In this document: one piece after another, positions 1-7,809 of the stretch
How positions within the stretch are numbered: position 1 is the first letter of the stretch
Layout: each line of letters begins with the position of its first letter
Source: Candidatus Villigracilis affinis
Lineage (GTDB): Bacteria > Chloroflexota > Anaerolineae > Anaerolineales > Villigracilaceae
Length of the DNA stretch: 64,000 nt
Reading direction: 5' to 3'
Assembly (NCBI GenBank): GCA_016718275.1
Contig: JADKEA010000019.1
Span: 372,001-436,000, forward strand
Notes under the pieces: generated by a model
The model's input: only the letters and a program-made list of their open reading frames with translations
The model's database searches: none
Told to the model about the DNA's origin: nothing
Position numbers and translations under genes: made by a program

Positions 1-776
1 TGCTTATCAACCTGCTGAACAACGCCGTGAAGTTCACCCCTGCAAAAGGCAGGGTCATACTTGATGTGCAGGCAAGTGCCGAAGAAAGCCTGATGCGCTT
101 TTCCATCCAGGATACGGGCATCGGCATCGCTCCCGAAGACCTCCCGAAATTATTTCATCCTTTCGTACAGTTGGATGGCGGCCTGTCTCGTCAATATGAG
201 GGCACTGGGCTGGGCCTTGCGCTGGTGAAGAAAATGGTTGAATTACATGATGGCAGGGTTGAAGTGCGAAGCGAGCCCGGCAGGGGCAGCCGTTTTACCG
301 TTGTGCTGCCGTGGAGCGCGGGAATGCAGGCGCTCAACGACCGTGACTTGGTCGAGAGCAGTGTTGAACCATATGCTGTTGCCCCGCTTGTGCCTTTGAG
401 AATTCGCGGAAAAATTTTGCTTGCGGAAGATCACGAAACCAATGTGCTTGTCACCAGGGATTATCTGGAAAACCGCGGATATCAGGTCTTTATTGCCCGC
501 AGTGGAAGGGAGGTGCTTTCAAAGGTGGAGGAGTTCACCCCCGATATTATTTTGATGGATATTCAGATGCCAGACCTGAACGGCATTGACACAACCCGCC
601 GCCTCCGTGCCGACCCGCGGTTTGCCACTCTTCCAATCATCGCGCTCACCGCCTTTGCCATGCTCGGCGACCGCGAACGCTGTCTTGAAGCCGGTATGAA
701 TGAATATGTGAGCAAACCATTTAAGCTGAAGGAGTTGGAACGCATGATGGAACGGTTTTTGAATTTCTCCGATTGA
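1..776 (+). CDS. Hybrid sensor histidine kinase, C-terminal part (5' end outside window)
   Basis: The reading frame is already open at base 3, so only the C-terminal part of the protein is here. It begins in the N box of a HATPase_c domain (NLLNNAVKFT), followed by the G1 box (DTGIGIAPEDLPKLF) and the G2 box (GTGLGLALVKKM). After a short linker a CheY-like receiver domain starts near base 405 (ILLAEDHETN), with the phosphoacceptor Asp in LMDIQMPD, the switch Thr in ALTAFAM and the Lys in YVSKPF. The product would autophosphorylate and relay phosphate to its own receiver. The input domains and the phosphorylated His lie upstream of the window. No output domain follows the receiver, so a separate phosphotransfer protein or regulator is expected. 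The GTG at base 27 is internal and is not a start. Confidence 0.93.
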   Translation, partial: LINLLNNAVKFTPAKGRVILDVQASAEESLMRFSIQDTGIGIAPEDLPKLFHPFVQLDGGLSRQYEGTGLGLALVKKMVELHDGRVEVRSEPGRGSRFTVVLPWSAGMQALNDRDLVESSVEPYAVAPLVPLRIRGKILLAEDHETNVLVTRDYLENRGYQVFIARSGREVLSKVEEFTPDIILMDIQMPDLNGIDTTRRLRADPRFATLPIIALTAFAMLGDRERCLEAGMNEYVSKPFKLKELERMMERFLNFSD

Positions 777-796
777 TGCTGGAATTTCACGATACT

Positions 797-905
797 CACC
801 CTACGCAGTGTCGTTCTGAGCGGAGCGACACTTGCGTTGCACGGCAGTGCAATGAGAACCTCTAAAATTGTCTCAGAGACCCTTCGCTATCGCTCAGGGA
901 ATCAC
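797..905. repeat. Intergenic repeat-like sequence with short inverted arms
   Basis: The stretch between the kinase and the receiver gene contains TGTCG-N12-CGACA inverted arms and phrases such as 'TTCTGAGCGGAGCGAC' and 'CCTTCGCTATCGCTCAGGG'. They resemble short dispersed repeats often seen in intergenic DNA of environmental bacteria. No second copy was found in this window, so the repeat status is inferred. An open frame from base 837 crosses this stretch but is not credible as coding, because it would also translate the 69-bp regulatory element downstream. Confidence 0.3.
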
Positions 906-956
906 TATTTGGACGTATCACGATATACGGAATTGAAAAGTAATTTGGCCCGGACC

Positions 957-1025
957 CTCCCCCAGGTGACGGAGAGAGATTCTCCCCAGCCGATGGATGC
1001 GGCGGGGTCGGATAGGTTGTATGAT
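957..1025 (+). promoter_or_regulatory. 69-bp promoter-like element, copy 1
   Basis: CTCCCCCA (957-964), 28 bases, ATGGATG, 20 bases, TATGAT (1020-1025). The left dyad arm CTCC...GGAG is kept; the second stem is only partly paired. The TATGAT box ends 6 bases before the ATG of the receiver gene at 1032, and no ribosome binding site is seen, so transcription probably starts at or next to the start codon. Confidence 0.75.
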
Positions 1026-1031
1026 GAGCAT

Positions 1032-1406
1032 ATGACCCGCATTTATATCTCTAATGCACGACCCGAAGAAAGCTCTGCACTTCGCCTGATCCTTCTTGAT
1101 CAAAAGATGGAGGTGGTTGGCGAAGCTTCCGACTGGATCACCACGGTCGTTCAAGTGCCGATCAATCACGTGGAAATGCTGCTGGTGGATTGGGATGTAC
1201 TCCCGATCAATTCACCCGATGCAGCGCTGGGTGCGCTTCGAAAAGCCTGTCCCTCTGTGTTGGTGGTTATCCTGATCAGCCATTTGGATTCTCAAAAGCA
1301 AGCCGCGCTCTCGGTCGTGGCGGATATGTTTATCAACAAAAGTGAAACGCCTGAACGCATGGCTGAACAGTTGCAAGTTGTTGCCATGAGCATTCCCAAC
1401 CGATGA
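1032..1406 (+). CDS. Orphan CheY-like receiver-domain protein
   Basis: A protein of 124 residues that looks like a lone response-regulator receiver domain. It has an acidic site in LLVDWD, the usual position of the phosphoacceptor Asp, and a Lys in FINKSETPE near the end, as in CheY. No DNA-binding or enzymatic output domain follows. It is a close paralogue of the gene at 11430, with the shared signatures 'MTR.Y..(N/D)A(R/K)PEE', 'MLLVDWD' and 'SETPER.AE.L'. The start is placed at 1032 because both paralogues begin MTR here and both are preceded by the same 69-bp element. The longer open frame from 837 would translate that element. The product probably acts as a phosphorelay intermediate or a decoy receiver. 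The fold assignment is by motif only. Confidence 0.8.
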   Translation: MTRIYISNARPEESSALRLILLDQKMEVVGEASDWITTVVQVPINHVEMLLVDWDVLPINSPDAALGALRKACPSVLVVILISHLDSQKQAALSVVADMFINKSETPERMAEQLQVVAMSIPNR

Positions 1407-1474
1407 CAATGTCTGCGGGGAATTTTATCAAGCTTCGATATTTGTTAATTCAATTTCACGTCTGGAGTATATAA

Positions 1475-1684
1475 ATGAAAAAAAGATTTTCCATCTTTGA
1501 CTTTAAGCTGTTTAAGTATCTCAGGCGGCTCGTTGGCAACGAGTACCCGGATAGCAAGTCTAAATTGAAAAAGAACAAGGTTGTGGTTGAAGACAATCTC
1601 CGCTGGCAGGATGATGGCGGACCGGTGGTGGAGGTTGCCAAGCCAGCCGAAGCGGACGAAAAGGATTCGTTAAAGAAAGAATAA
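1475..1684 (+). CDS. Small charged protein with LRWxDDGG motif
   Basis: A protein of 69 residues, very rich in Lys, Asp and Glu, with no membrane segment or signal peptide. The family is not recognised. The core 'NLRWQDDGGPVVEV' closely matches 'ILRWEDDGGIIIEL' in the small protein at 17237, and both have a basic N-terminal half containing FDK/FDF-like patches. The two therefore form a small paralogous family. The ATG at 1475 has a weak purine-rich site (CTGGAG) about 8 bases upstream. It sits alone between the receiver gene and the diguanylate cyclase. Function is unknown; a soluble adaptor or stress microprotein is a guess. Confidence 0.7.
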   Translation: MKKRFSIFDFKLFKYLRRLVGNEYPDSKSKLKKNKVVVEDNLRWQDDGGPVVEVAKPAEADEKDSLKKE

Positions 1685-1752
1685 GGGAAAACTGCTTAAA
1701 GAGATCATTGGTATCAGCTTTGGATTGAATGAGATATTGGGCATCCGCTGTG

Positions 1753-1821
1753 CTCCCCCAAGTGGTGGAGAAGCATTCTCCCCGTTCGATGGATGCGGCA
1801 GGAGGGGAGGTGTTGTAGCAT
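1753..1821 (+). promoter_or_regulatory. 69-bp promoter-like element, copy 2
   Basis: CTCCCCCA (1753-1760), 28 bases, ATGGATG, 20 bases, TAGCAT (1816-1821). The spacing is identical to the other copies although the second stem is largely lost. It lies upstream of the PAS-GGDEF gene. Confidence 0.65.
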
Positions 1822-1884
1822 TAATATAAATTCTAAGAAGGACTGGCGTGCAAGACGAAGTTTTCGATCGACTTGTCAGCAACT

Positions 1885-3489
1885 ATGATATTCAAAAAGA
1901 AACCCCAACCAGAAACAACGAACAACCCCATACCCACCTCCACACCTGCCAAAGAAAACAAGCTGGATGAAGCGCTCGCAGTCGATATCAGGCTGCCTAA
2001 AAATATTTATACCGACCATGAGCGCAAACACATCACATTGAAGGAATCGGAGTCCCGCTATCGCCGACTCTTCGAGACTGCCAAAGACGGCATCCTGATC
2101 CTGGATGGGGACACGGGGCGGATCATGGATGCCAATCCATTCCTTCAGGATATGTTGGGGTACTCTGAAAAGGAGTTGATCGGCAGGGCGCTATGGGAGA
2201 TCGGTGCGGTCAAAGATATCCCTGCCAGTCAGGCGGCCATGCGGGAGCTGCAAAAGAACGAGTACATCCGTTATGAAGATATCCCCTTGCAGACCAAGGC
2301 GGGAGATCGCAAACACGTGGAGTTCGTCAGCAATGTTTACCTGGTAGACGGCTGGCGGGTGATCCAATGCAATATCCGCGACATCACGGATCGCAAACGC
2401 GCTGAAGCTCAGGTGCTGGCAACAAACGATAAATTAACGGCTTTGGTGAACGAACTTCAATGGCGCGACAAACAAATGCAGTTAATGAATCGCATGAATG
2501 AATTGCTGCAATCCTGTATTACGCGGGATGAAGCCTTTCGTGTCATTACTCTCTCTGCCGCTGATTTATTTCCCGGGCACAATGGCAGCCTCGCGATCCT
2601 GCCCAGCAGGAATGAGAATCTGGTCGTGGTGGCCCGCTGGGGAGAAGAGCTCATTATGGAGCCCATTTTCTCCCTGGATGATTGTTGGTCACTGCGCCTC
2701 GGTAAGATCCATGAAGTGATCGATTGGGAGGCGGGACTGTTGTGTAACCATTTCATTCATCCACCGCAGGGCGGCTACTTTTGTCTGCCTCTGACCGTGC
2801 AGGGCGAAACACTGGGAGTGTTGTCTTTAATCGATAATACGGTTCAAAAAGGCGAGCATCCACCTGGCCTAAAGCAGCTGGCTGTAACCGTGAGTGAAAC
2901 GATCAAGCTGTCTCTCTCCAACTTAAGGCTGCGCGATGAATTGCGCCAGCAGGCGATTCAAGACCCGCTGACCGGCCTGTTCAATCGCCGTTACCTGGAT
3001 GAGACCCTGCCGCGCGAGTTGAATAGAGCACAGCGGCTGAACTCCCCATTGTGTGTGGTGATGCTCGACATTGATGGGTTCAAACAATTCAACGATTCTT
3101 TTGGGCATGGCCCAGGCGATTCGTTGTTGTGCGAGTTTGCAAGCGTATTGCGCGAACACCTGCGCAAAAGCGACATCTCATGCCGCTATGGGGGAGATGA
3201 GTTTGTACTTGTCATGCCCGATTCATCCATTGTGGATACACAGCAGCGGGTGGAACAGATCCGCGTATTGTTGGAGGAACTTCAGCATATTCAAGGCGGT
3301 CAGCAATCCCTGGAGACAATCACCTTGTCGGCCGGTATCGCGTATATGCCCGATCACGGCACGACTGAAATCGATCTAATGAAGGCGGCTGATGAGGCCA
3401 TGTATAGGGCCAAACAGGAAGGGCGTAATCGTGTGGTTGTTTACCAGAAACCATCCCAATCAATGGAATTGGCAGCGGCCCTTGGCTGA
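1885..3489 (+). CDS. Diguanylate cyclase with PAS and GAF-like sensor domains
   Basis: Makes cyclic di-GMP from two GTP. In a protein of about 534 residues, a PAS domain spans residues 50-175 (SRYRRLFETAKDGILILD to CNIRDIT), a GAF-like region spans about 205-350, and a GGDEF domain starts at DPLTGLFNRRYLD. The catalytic signature is intact (YGGDEFVLVMP, near residue 435), and an inhibitory I-site RKSD stands five residues before it, so product inhibition is likely. The PAS domain is nearly the same as that of the HD-GYP protein at 7810. The start is uncertain: ATG 1885 is used here, TTG 1873 is in frame, and a GTG at 1848 with a better ribosome binding site opens a different frame of about 40 codons. 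Confidence 0.92.
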   Translation: MIFKKKPQPETTNNPIPTSTPAKENKLDEALAVDIRLPKNIYTDHERKHITLKESESRYRRLFETAKDGILILDGDTGRIMDANPFLQDMLGYSEKELIGRALWEIGAVKDIPASQAAMRELQKNEYIRYEDIPLQTKAGDRKHVEFVSNVYLVDGWRVIQCNIRDITDRKRAEAQVLATNDKLTALVNELQWRDKQMQLMNRMNELLQSCITRDEAFRVITLSAADLFPGHNGSLAILPSRNENLVVVARWGEELIMEPIFSLDDCWSLRLGKIHEVIDWEAGLLCNHFIHPPQGGYFCLPLTVQGETLGVLSLIDNTVQKGEHPPGLKQLAVTVSETIKLSLSNLRLRDELRQQAIQDPLTGLFNRRYLDETLPRELNRAQRLNSPLCVVMLDIDGFKQFNDSFGHGPGDSLLCEFASVLREHLRKSDISCRYGGDEFVLVMPDSSIVDTQQRVEQIRVLLEELQHIQGGQQSLETITLSAGIAYMPDHGTTEIDLMKAADEAMYRAKQEGRNRVVVYQKPSQSMELAAALG

Positions 3490-3522
3490 TCCAGGAGCCG
3501 TTAAGAACAGGATAAACAACCA

Positions 3523-4896
3523 ATGACAACAGATGAATATGATCTGATCGTGATCGGCGCAGGCGGCGCGGGCAGCACGGCTGCCGGAAATGCGGCAGAA
3601 ATGGGCAAGCATGTTGCGCTGATCGAACGCGATAAATTGGGCGGTACGTGTCTCAACTATGGGTGTGATCCAACAAAAACACTTTTACACACAGCTTCAG
3701 TGTTTTACCATGCAAGCCATGCCTCCGGACTTGGGTTACGCATCTCACAGGCTAAAGTTGATTGGGAAGCGGTGCAAGCTCATGTTCGGCAGGTACAGGA
3801 AACCATTCGCGGCGGCACACTCGAACAGGCTAGTGCGGGTATTGCGGCACAAGGTATTGACCTGTTTATGGGTGAAGCGATGTTTACGTCACCGCATGAG
3901 ATCAGGGTGAATGGCGTGACTTTGCGCAGCAAGCGATTCGTGATCGCAACAGGCACAGTTGCCATGATCCCCGAGATAGATGGACTATCGAAAGCCGGTT
4001 ACATCACCAACGTTGAAGCCGTGTCTTTGCCTGAACTGCCGAAACGTCTGGTGGTCATCGGCGGTGGTCCAATTGGCCTGGAGTTCGCGCAAATGTTCAG
4101 CCGCCTTGGCGCACAAGTGACGGTACTTGAACGCGGTGAACAGCCTCTGCCGCGCGAAGATCCTGAGCTCGCCATGTTGTTATGTTCGCAGCTTACTGCG
4201 GAAGGCATCCGCCTGGAATTTGGTGCCGAGATGCGCTGTGGGGATATCGATGAGCATGGAAAGCATATCCACCTCCACGGCAAGGATGGGAAGAAAGAAG
4301 ATCTTACAGCTGATCAACTATTGATTGCGGTCGGGAGGAAACCGGCACTGGACAAACTCAATCTTGAAGCGGCCGGTGTCCAATATACTGAAGATGGTGT
4401 TACGACCGACGCAACCTTGCGCACGAATGTGCCGCATATCTGGGCAGCCGGTGACATTACCAGCAAATATCAGTTTACACATGTCGCCTCTGACCAGGGC
4501 AAACTGGTTGCGCATAACGTCTTTGCCCGCAAGCCAAAAGAATTTGACGACCGAGTCATACCCTGGGTGACATTTACCGATCCTGAACTTGCGCGAGTCG
4601 GCATGCTGGAGGCAGACTTGAAGGAGGCAAAGATCGAGTACCGTGTGGGGCGTGCATATTTCAACAAACTCGACCGTGCGATTGCCAACAATCAAACCTT
4701 CGGCAGCGTAAAGCTCCTGGCTGATATGGATGGAAACATACTCGGTGGGCATATTCTCAGCGCGAACGCAGGCGAGTTGATTGCGCCCATCATCTATGCA
4801 ATGCGATTTGGTCTGACGGCTAAGAAGATGGCTGGCGCGATGCTGCCATATCCAACGATGGCTGAAGCGGTGCGTTGGGCGGCATCCCAACTTTAA
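3523..4896 (+). CDS. FAD-dependent pyridine nucleotide-disulfide oxidoreductase (dihydrolipoamide dehydrogenase/mercuric reductase-like)
   Basis: A protein of 457 residues of the class I flavoprotein disulfide reductase family. The N-terminal FAD-binding fingerprint is VIGAGGAGSTAAGNAAEMG, and the redox pair is in GGTCLNYGCDPTK (Cys near residues 43 and 48). The NAD(P) fingerprint is VVIGGGPIGLEFAQMFSRLG, followed by the second FAD motif (VPHIWAAGDI) and a dimerisation domain. In dihydrolipoamide dehydrogenase and glutathione reductase the C-terminus carries a His-Glu pair (HPHPTxSE). Here the place reads LPYPTMAEAV, so the His is absent, as in mercuric-reductase-like and RclA-like members. 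The substrate is therefore unknown. It starts 33 bases after the diguanylate cyclase. Physiological role inferred: thiol or metal stress. Confidence 0.88.
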   Translation: MTTDEYDLIVIGAGGAGSTAAGNAAEMGKHVALIERDKLGGTCLNYGCDPTKTLLHTASVFYHASHASGLGLRISQAKVDWEAVQAHVRQVQETIRGGTLEQASAGIAAQGIDLFMGEAMFTSPHEIRVNGVTLRSKRFVIATGTVAMIPEIDGLSKAGYITNVEAVSLPELPKRLVVIGGGPIGLEFAQMFSRLGAQVTVLERGEQPLPREDPELAMLLCSQLTAEGIRLEFGAEMRCGDIDEHGKHIHLHGKDGKKEDLTADQLLIAVGRKPALDKLNLEAAGVQYTEDGVTTDATLRTNVPHIWAAGDITSKYQFTHVASDQGKLVAHNVFARKPKEFDDRVIPWVTFTDPELARVGMLEADLKEAKIEYRVGRAYFNKLDRAIANNQTFGSVKLLADMDGNILGGHILSANAGELIAPIIYAMRFGLTAKKMAGAMLPYPTMAEAVRWAASQL

Positions 4897-4987
4897 ACCG
4901 GCACGAAATTTTGCACGATCGCCGATCCGTTGAAGGCGTCGTTTGTCAATTGGTATCAATGATTCATATTATGCAAGGAGAAATCTC

Positions 4988-5374
4988 ATGAAAAAGCAGG
5001 CAGGTTTGTGGATCGACCATCGGAAGGCTGTGATCGTACTGATCACCGACGAGGGGGAGGAAGTAAAGAAGATCATATCGGGCATGGAAAAGCATGTCCG
5101 TTTTACAGGGGGCGACGGATCAGAAGAAGGTTCATCGGAGGATGTGCGTGATCGTCAGTTTGGAAATCATCTAAACAGTTACTACGATGAGGTCATTGCT
5201 GTTGTTCGTAACTCAGACGCCATTCAGATCTTTGGGCCAGGCGAAGCCAAGGGCGAGCTGGAGAAACGGCTGAAGAACGAGGGACTTAAAGACGAGGCCC
5301 TTTCCGTCGAAACTATGGATAAGATGACGGACCGCCAGATCTCTGCAAAAGTCCGGGAACATTTTTCGACATAA
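4988..5374 (+). CDS. Conserved small protein, possibly eRF1/host-attachment-like fold
   Basis: A soluble protein of 128 residues starting MKKQAGLWIDHRKAVIVL, after a strong ribosome binding site (AAGGAGAAATCTC). The upstream in-frame codons from 4943 lack one. It has an N-terminal strand pattern with a catalytic-looking WIDHRKA motif, a charged loop with a Gly/Glu/Ser-rich stretch, and a C-terminal half containing IQIFGPGEAKGELEKRL and MTDRQISAKVREHF. The GPGEAK...L pattern recalls the bacterial eRF1-like and host-attachment families, but this is a motif-level resemblance only. It sits between the oxidoreductase and a lipoprotein in the stress island. Confidence 0.7.
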   Translation: MKKQAGLWIDHRKAVIVLITDEGEEVKKIISGMEKHVRFTGGDGSEEGSSEDVRDRQFGNHLNSYYDEVIAVVRNSDAIQIFGPGEAKGELEKRLKNEGLKDEALSVETMDKMTDRQISAKVREHFST

Positions 5375-5408
5375 AAAAATATTTGAAGCTGCATCCTGAG
5401 GAGTACGC

Positions 5409-5963
5409 ATGAATAAACCTGGAACGATACCCATAAAGCTGATCGCCGTTATGCAGATCCTTGCGGTCACTTTGCTTGCGGCCTGCGCTGCCAGCGTCCC
5501 GACTACTGTATGCCATGCTACGGGTGACTCGGCAAACCCGTATGAAGAGATCACTGTTACCAGTGCTGAATTGAATGAGCATATTGGGCATCCGAACGAT
5601 ATCAACCCTGCACCGGCAGGAGGCTGCCCCGCAAGCGTGGTCGTGGTCATTGACGGCAAGATCACCATTTGCCATGCCACCAGCAGCGAGGCCAAGCCTT
5701 ATAACGAAATCACCATAAGCGTGAATGGTTTAAATGGTCATGGCGATCATGAAGGCGATCTCATCCCAATGCCGGAGGCGGGCTGCCCGACGGCCGCGGC
5801 TGCGATCAGTGATGACACGATCACCATCTGCCATGCCACGAGCAGTGAAAAGAATCCTTATAACGAGATCACGGTAAGCATTAACGGGTTGAATGGCCAC
5901 AATAGCCATACGGGCGATATCATCCCTGCACCAGAGGGCGGCTGCCCAACGACACGTCCGTAG
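5409..5963 (+). CDS. Lipoprotein with three 'CHAT...GCP' repeats
   Basis: A protein of 184 residues with a signal peptide ending in a good lipobox (LLAACAAS), so it should be anchored on the outer face of the membrane. The mature part is three tandem units of about 50 residues. Each starts with (V/I)CHAT(G/S) followed by NPY.EITV or KPYNEIT, has two His in an 'L..H..H' segment, and ends 'P.P..GCP'. The invariant Cys pair per unit and the His positions suggest a disulfide-stabilised or metal-binding repeat. The repeat occurs in surface proteins of other phyla, but its function is not known to me. It is followed by a clear terminator at 5998. Confidence 0.8.
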   Translation: MNKPGTIPIKLIAVMQILAVTLLAACAASVPTTVCHATGDSANPYEEITVTSAELNEHIGHPNDINPAPAGGCPASVVVVIDGKITICHATSSEAKPYNEITISVNGLNGHGDHEGDLIPMPEAGCPTAAAAISDDTITICHATSSEKNPYNEITVSINGLNGHNSHTGDIIPAPEGGCPTTRP

Positions 5964-5997
5964 TTCGTTCCAACCAAGCCCAACCTGAAACATGGCT

Positions 5998-6032
5998 CGC
6001 CCCGAAATTGATCTTTCGCGGGCGGGTTTTTT
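5998..6032 (+). terminator. Rho-independent terminator of the lipoprotein gene
   Basis: Left arm CGCCCCGAAA (5998-6007), loop TTGATC, right arm TTTCGCGGGCG (6014-6024) with one bulged base, then GG and a run of six T. Confidence 0.85.
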
Positions 6033-6057
6033 GTTTCTTCAAACGGCATCCGCTGTG

Positions 6058-6126
6058 CTCCCCCAACTGGTGGAGAAACACCCACCCCGTTCGATGGATG
6101 TAATAAGAGGATGTTTCTTGTATGAT
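6058..6126 (+). promoter_or_regulatory. 69-bp promoter-like element, copy 3
   Basis: CTCCCCCA (6058-6065), 28 bases, ATGGATG, 20 bases, TATGAT (6121-6126). The right arm of the second stem is destroyed but the spacing is unchanged. It drives the 52-residue membrane protein at 6164; the implied leader is about 30 bases and contains a ribosome binding site. Confidence 0.7.
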
Positions 6127-6163
6127 GGGTTATAGAGCAAATTGCTCAGACAGGAGAAAGTTC

Positions 6164-6322
6164 ATGTTATATACCATTGTCGTAATTCTCGTAGTCCTAT
6201 GGTTGCTTGGCTTTTTAGGCGCGAATATCAGTCCGAGTTTTCCGTCTACAGGCGGTTGGATTCACTCTCTGCTCGTCATTGCGGTCATTCTCGTTATTCT
6301 GAACCTGATGGGAATTATATAA
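6164..6322 (+). CDS. 52-residue two-helix membrane protein (lmo0937-like)
   Basis: Starts at ATG 6164 after AGGAGAAAGTTC; the longer open frame from 6122 would begin inside the -10 box. Two hydrophobic helices (MLYTIVVILVVLWLLGFLG and LLVIAVILVILNLMGII) flank a short polar turn with a 'P.TGG' motif. The genes at 24270 and 14055 encode proteins of exactly the same length and layout. Such proteins are annotated as lmo0937-family membrane proteins and are often linked to general stress in Gram-positive bacteria. The copy at 24270 shares both the upstream 69-bp element and a similar leader. Confidence 0.82.
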   Translation: MLYTIVVILVVLWLLGFLGANISPSFPSTGGWIHSLLVIAVILVILNLMGII

Positions 6323-6399
6323 TCCCGTGTTCGTTGAAAATTACGGGCAGCCCCAGACAAGCCTGCCCATGTATGTGAAAGAAAAGAAAGGATAACCCC

Positions 6400-6459
6400 A
6401 TGATTTACACAGTCATTGTAGTTCTAATCGTTTTGTTCTTAATTGGTTACTTGCGATAA
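6400..6459 (+). CDS. 19-residue membrane microprotein
   Basis: ATG 6400 to TAA 6459 encodes MIYTVIVVLIVLFLIGYLR, a single hydrophobic helix closed by Arg, preceded by AAAGGATAACCCC as a ribosome binding site. The sequence mirrors the first helix of the 52-residue proteins (M-x-Y/T-x-I-V-V/I-L). It may be a shortened family member or a true single-helix microprotein translated with the gene at 6164. Confidence 0.5.
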   Translation: MIYTVIVVLIVLFLIGYLR

Positions 6460-6524
6460 GCCAACAGCCGAAGCCGTAACTTTACGGGAGAACTTTTTAG
6501 ATCGTAACCAACCCATCCATGTGC

Positions 6525-6561
6525 AAGGCTAATTGTTGTGATACTCACAGCAATTAGCCTT
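6525..6561. other. 17-bp hairpin with 3-base loop
   Basis: AAGGCTAATTGTTGTGA (6525-6541), loop TAC, TCACAGCAATTAGCCTT (6545-6561); one G-T wobble, otherwise complete pairing. No T run follows, so it is not a classical terminator. It may stabilise the 3' end of the microprotein transcript. Confidence 0.6.
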
Positions 6562-6651
6562 GTCATTCAGCCTCTGGTAACGCCAGAATTGCGAGGAAGA
6601 TGCTGTATGCCGCCATAACGAGACGAGCGCATGGCAGCAGGAGGAAAATAA

Positions 6652-7200
6652 TTGAAAACTGAGAACAAACTTGACCTTTCCGTCTCCATGCTGCGAGCCA
6701 GCATCCTCGCTATCTTTATCATGGTCCCCATCGCAGTTTTGCAATTCAGTCTGTTTAATATATTGAACCATATGACGGAAATAACGGTCACACTTAACCT
6801 CATGGGAATCCTTCTTTTTGGAATTATCGTGCTCGCAAGTGTTGTGGCGCACGAACTGATCCACGGGTTGACGTGGGTCGCGGCGGGGAAAAAGCCATTC
6901 TCGGCGGTGAAGTTCGGGATTGACTGGAAGACTCTGACTCCCTTTGCCCATTTGATGGAACCCATTGAGGTTAACGTATACAGGATCGGCGGAATCATGC
7001 CCGGCCTTGTTTTGGGAATTCTTCCTTTTTTTCTCAGCCTGATAACAGGCAATAACGGCCTTTTGTGGTTTAGCATTCTCCAAACAGCGGCCGCAAGCGG
7101 AGACTGGGTGATTCTGTTGATGCTGCGTAATGTGAAGAATGGAACCCTGGTCGAAGATCATCCGACCCGGGCAGGTTGTTATTCCTACATCTCCCAATGA
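6652..7200 (+). CDS. DUF3267-type zinc metalloprotease-like membrane protein
   Basis: A protein of 182 residues starting at TTG 6652 after AGGAGGAAAATAA. Helices 1 and 2 occupy residues 10-60, followed by the zinc-protease motif HELIHGL (HExxH) near residue 67, a soluble segment, and two further helices (GGIMPGLVLGILPFFLSL and a C-terminal one). This layout fits the DUF3267 family of putative site-2-like membrane metalloproteases. The third zinc ligand would be in the Asn/Asp region of helix 4 and cannot be fixed by eye. Substrate unknown; a role in membrane stress signalling is inferred from context. Confidence 0.8.
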   Translation: MKTENKLDLSVSMLRASILAIFIMVPIAVLQFSLFNILNHMTEITVTLNLMGILLFGIIVLASVVAHELIHGLTWVAAGKKPFSAVKFGIDWKTLTPFAHLMEPIEVNVYRIGGIMPGLVLGILPFFLSLITGNNGLLWFSILQTAAASGDWVILLMLRNVKNGTLVEDHPTRAGCYSYISQ

Positions 7201-7273
7201 GCGCGAGATCAATTGTAGTTTGAAAGTAAACACCGATTCTCAGGCAGGAGTAATTTAGAGGAGATTTAAAAAC

Positions 7274-7702
7274 ATGAATGATTCAATTCTCGCGACAGCC
7301 GCAATCACCATCAATGCCCCCGTAACCAAAGTGTGGGAGGCGTTGGTCACGCCGAGTCTTATCAAGAAATATCTACTTGGCACTGAAGTTATAACCGACT
7401 GGCAGGAAGGCAGCCCGATCACATACAAAGGCGTATGGGAAGGCAAGCCGTACAAGGATAAGGGGAAAATTTTGGAGGTGGAACCAGGCAGGCTTTTGGT
7501 TTCCACTTTCTGGAGCTCACTGGCAGGCGAGCCTGACCTCCCAGAATACTATAAAACCATTCGTTATAACCTGTACGTTGAAGGTAATGATACGATCCTG
7601 ACCATCACTCAGGATAAAAATAAAACACAGGATGAGGCCGGCAATTCCGAGTTGAACTGGAAAGCGGTTCTCGCTGAAATGAAAAAGCTGATCGAAAGCT
7701 GA
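7274..7702 (+). CDS. SRPBCC (START-like, AHSA1 type) domain protein
   Basis: A soluble protein of 142 residues with the AHSA1-type pattern: 'TAAITINAPVTKVWEALVTPSLIKKYLLGTE', the mid-strand 'GSPITYKGVWEGKPYKDKGKILEVEPGRLL', and a C-terminal long helix 'WKAVLAEMKKLIES'. The family forms a hydrophobic ligand cavity; the ligand is unknown here. The start is ATG 7274 with GAGGAG upstream. It stands alone between the membrane protease and the HD-GYP gene. Confidence 0.85.
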   Translation: MNDSILATAAITINAPVTKVWEALVTPSLIKKYLLGTEVITDWQEGSPITYKGVWEGKPYKDKGKILEVEPGRLLVSTFWSSLAGEPDLPEYYKTIRYNLYVEGNDTILTITQDKNKTQDEAGNSELNWKAVLAEMKKLIES

Positions 7703-7809
7703 TCGGTACGGTCGGATCCTGGCGTTATACCCATTGCTCATAATTTACTCAACGGACGAATGCGGCGAAAATACTTGTTAAAAGACTAAACGAAGTTAAG
7801 GCAGTAATC

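Noticed and set aside
837..1031. N-terminal 65 codons of the longer receiver ORF
   Set aside because: They would translate an intergenic repeat and the 69-bp element; the paralogue at 11430 begins at the equivalent MTR with the same upstream element.
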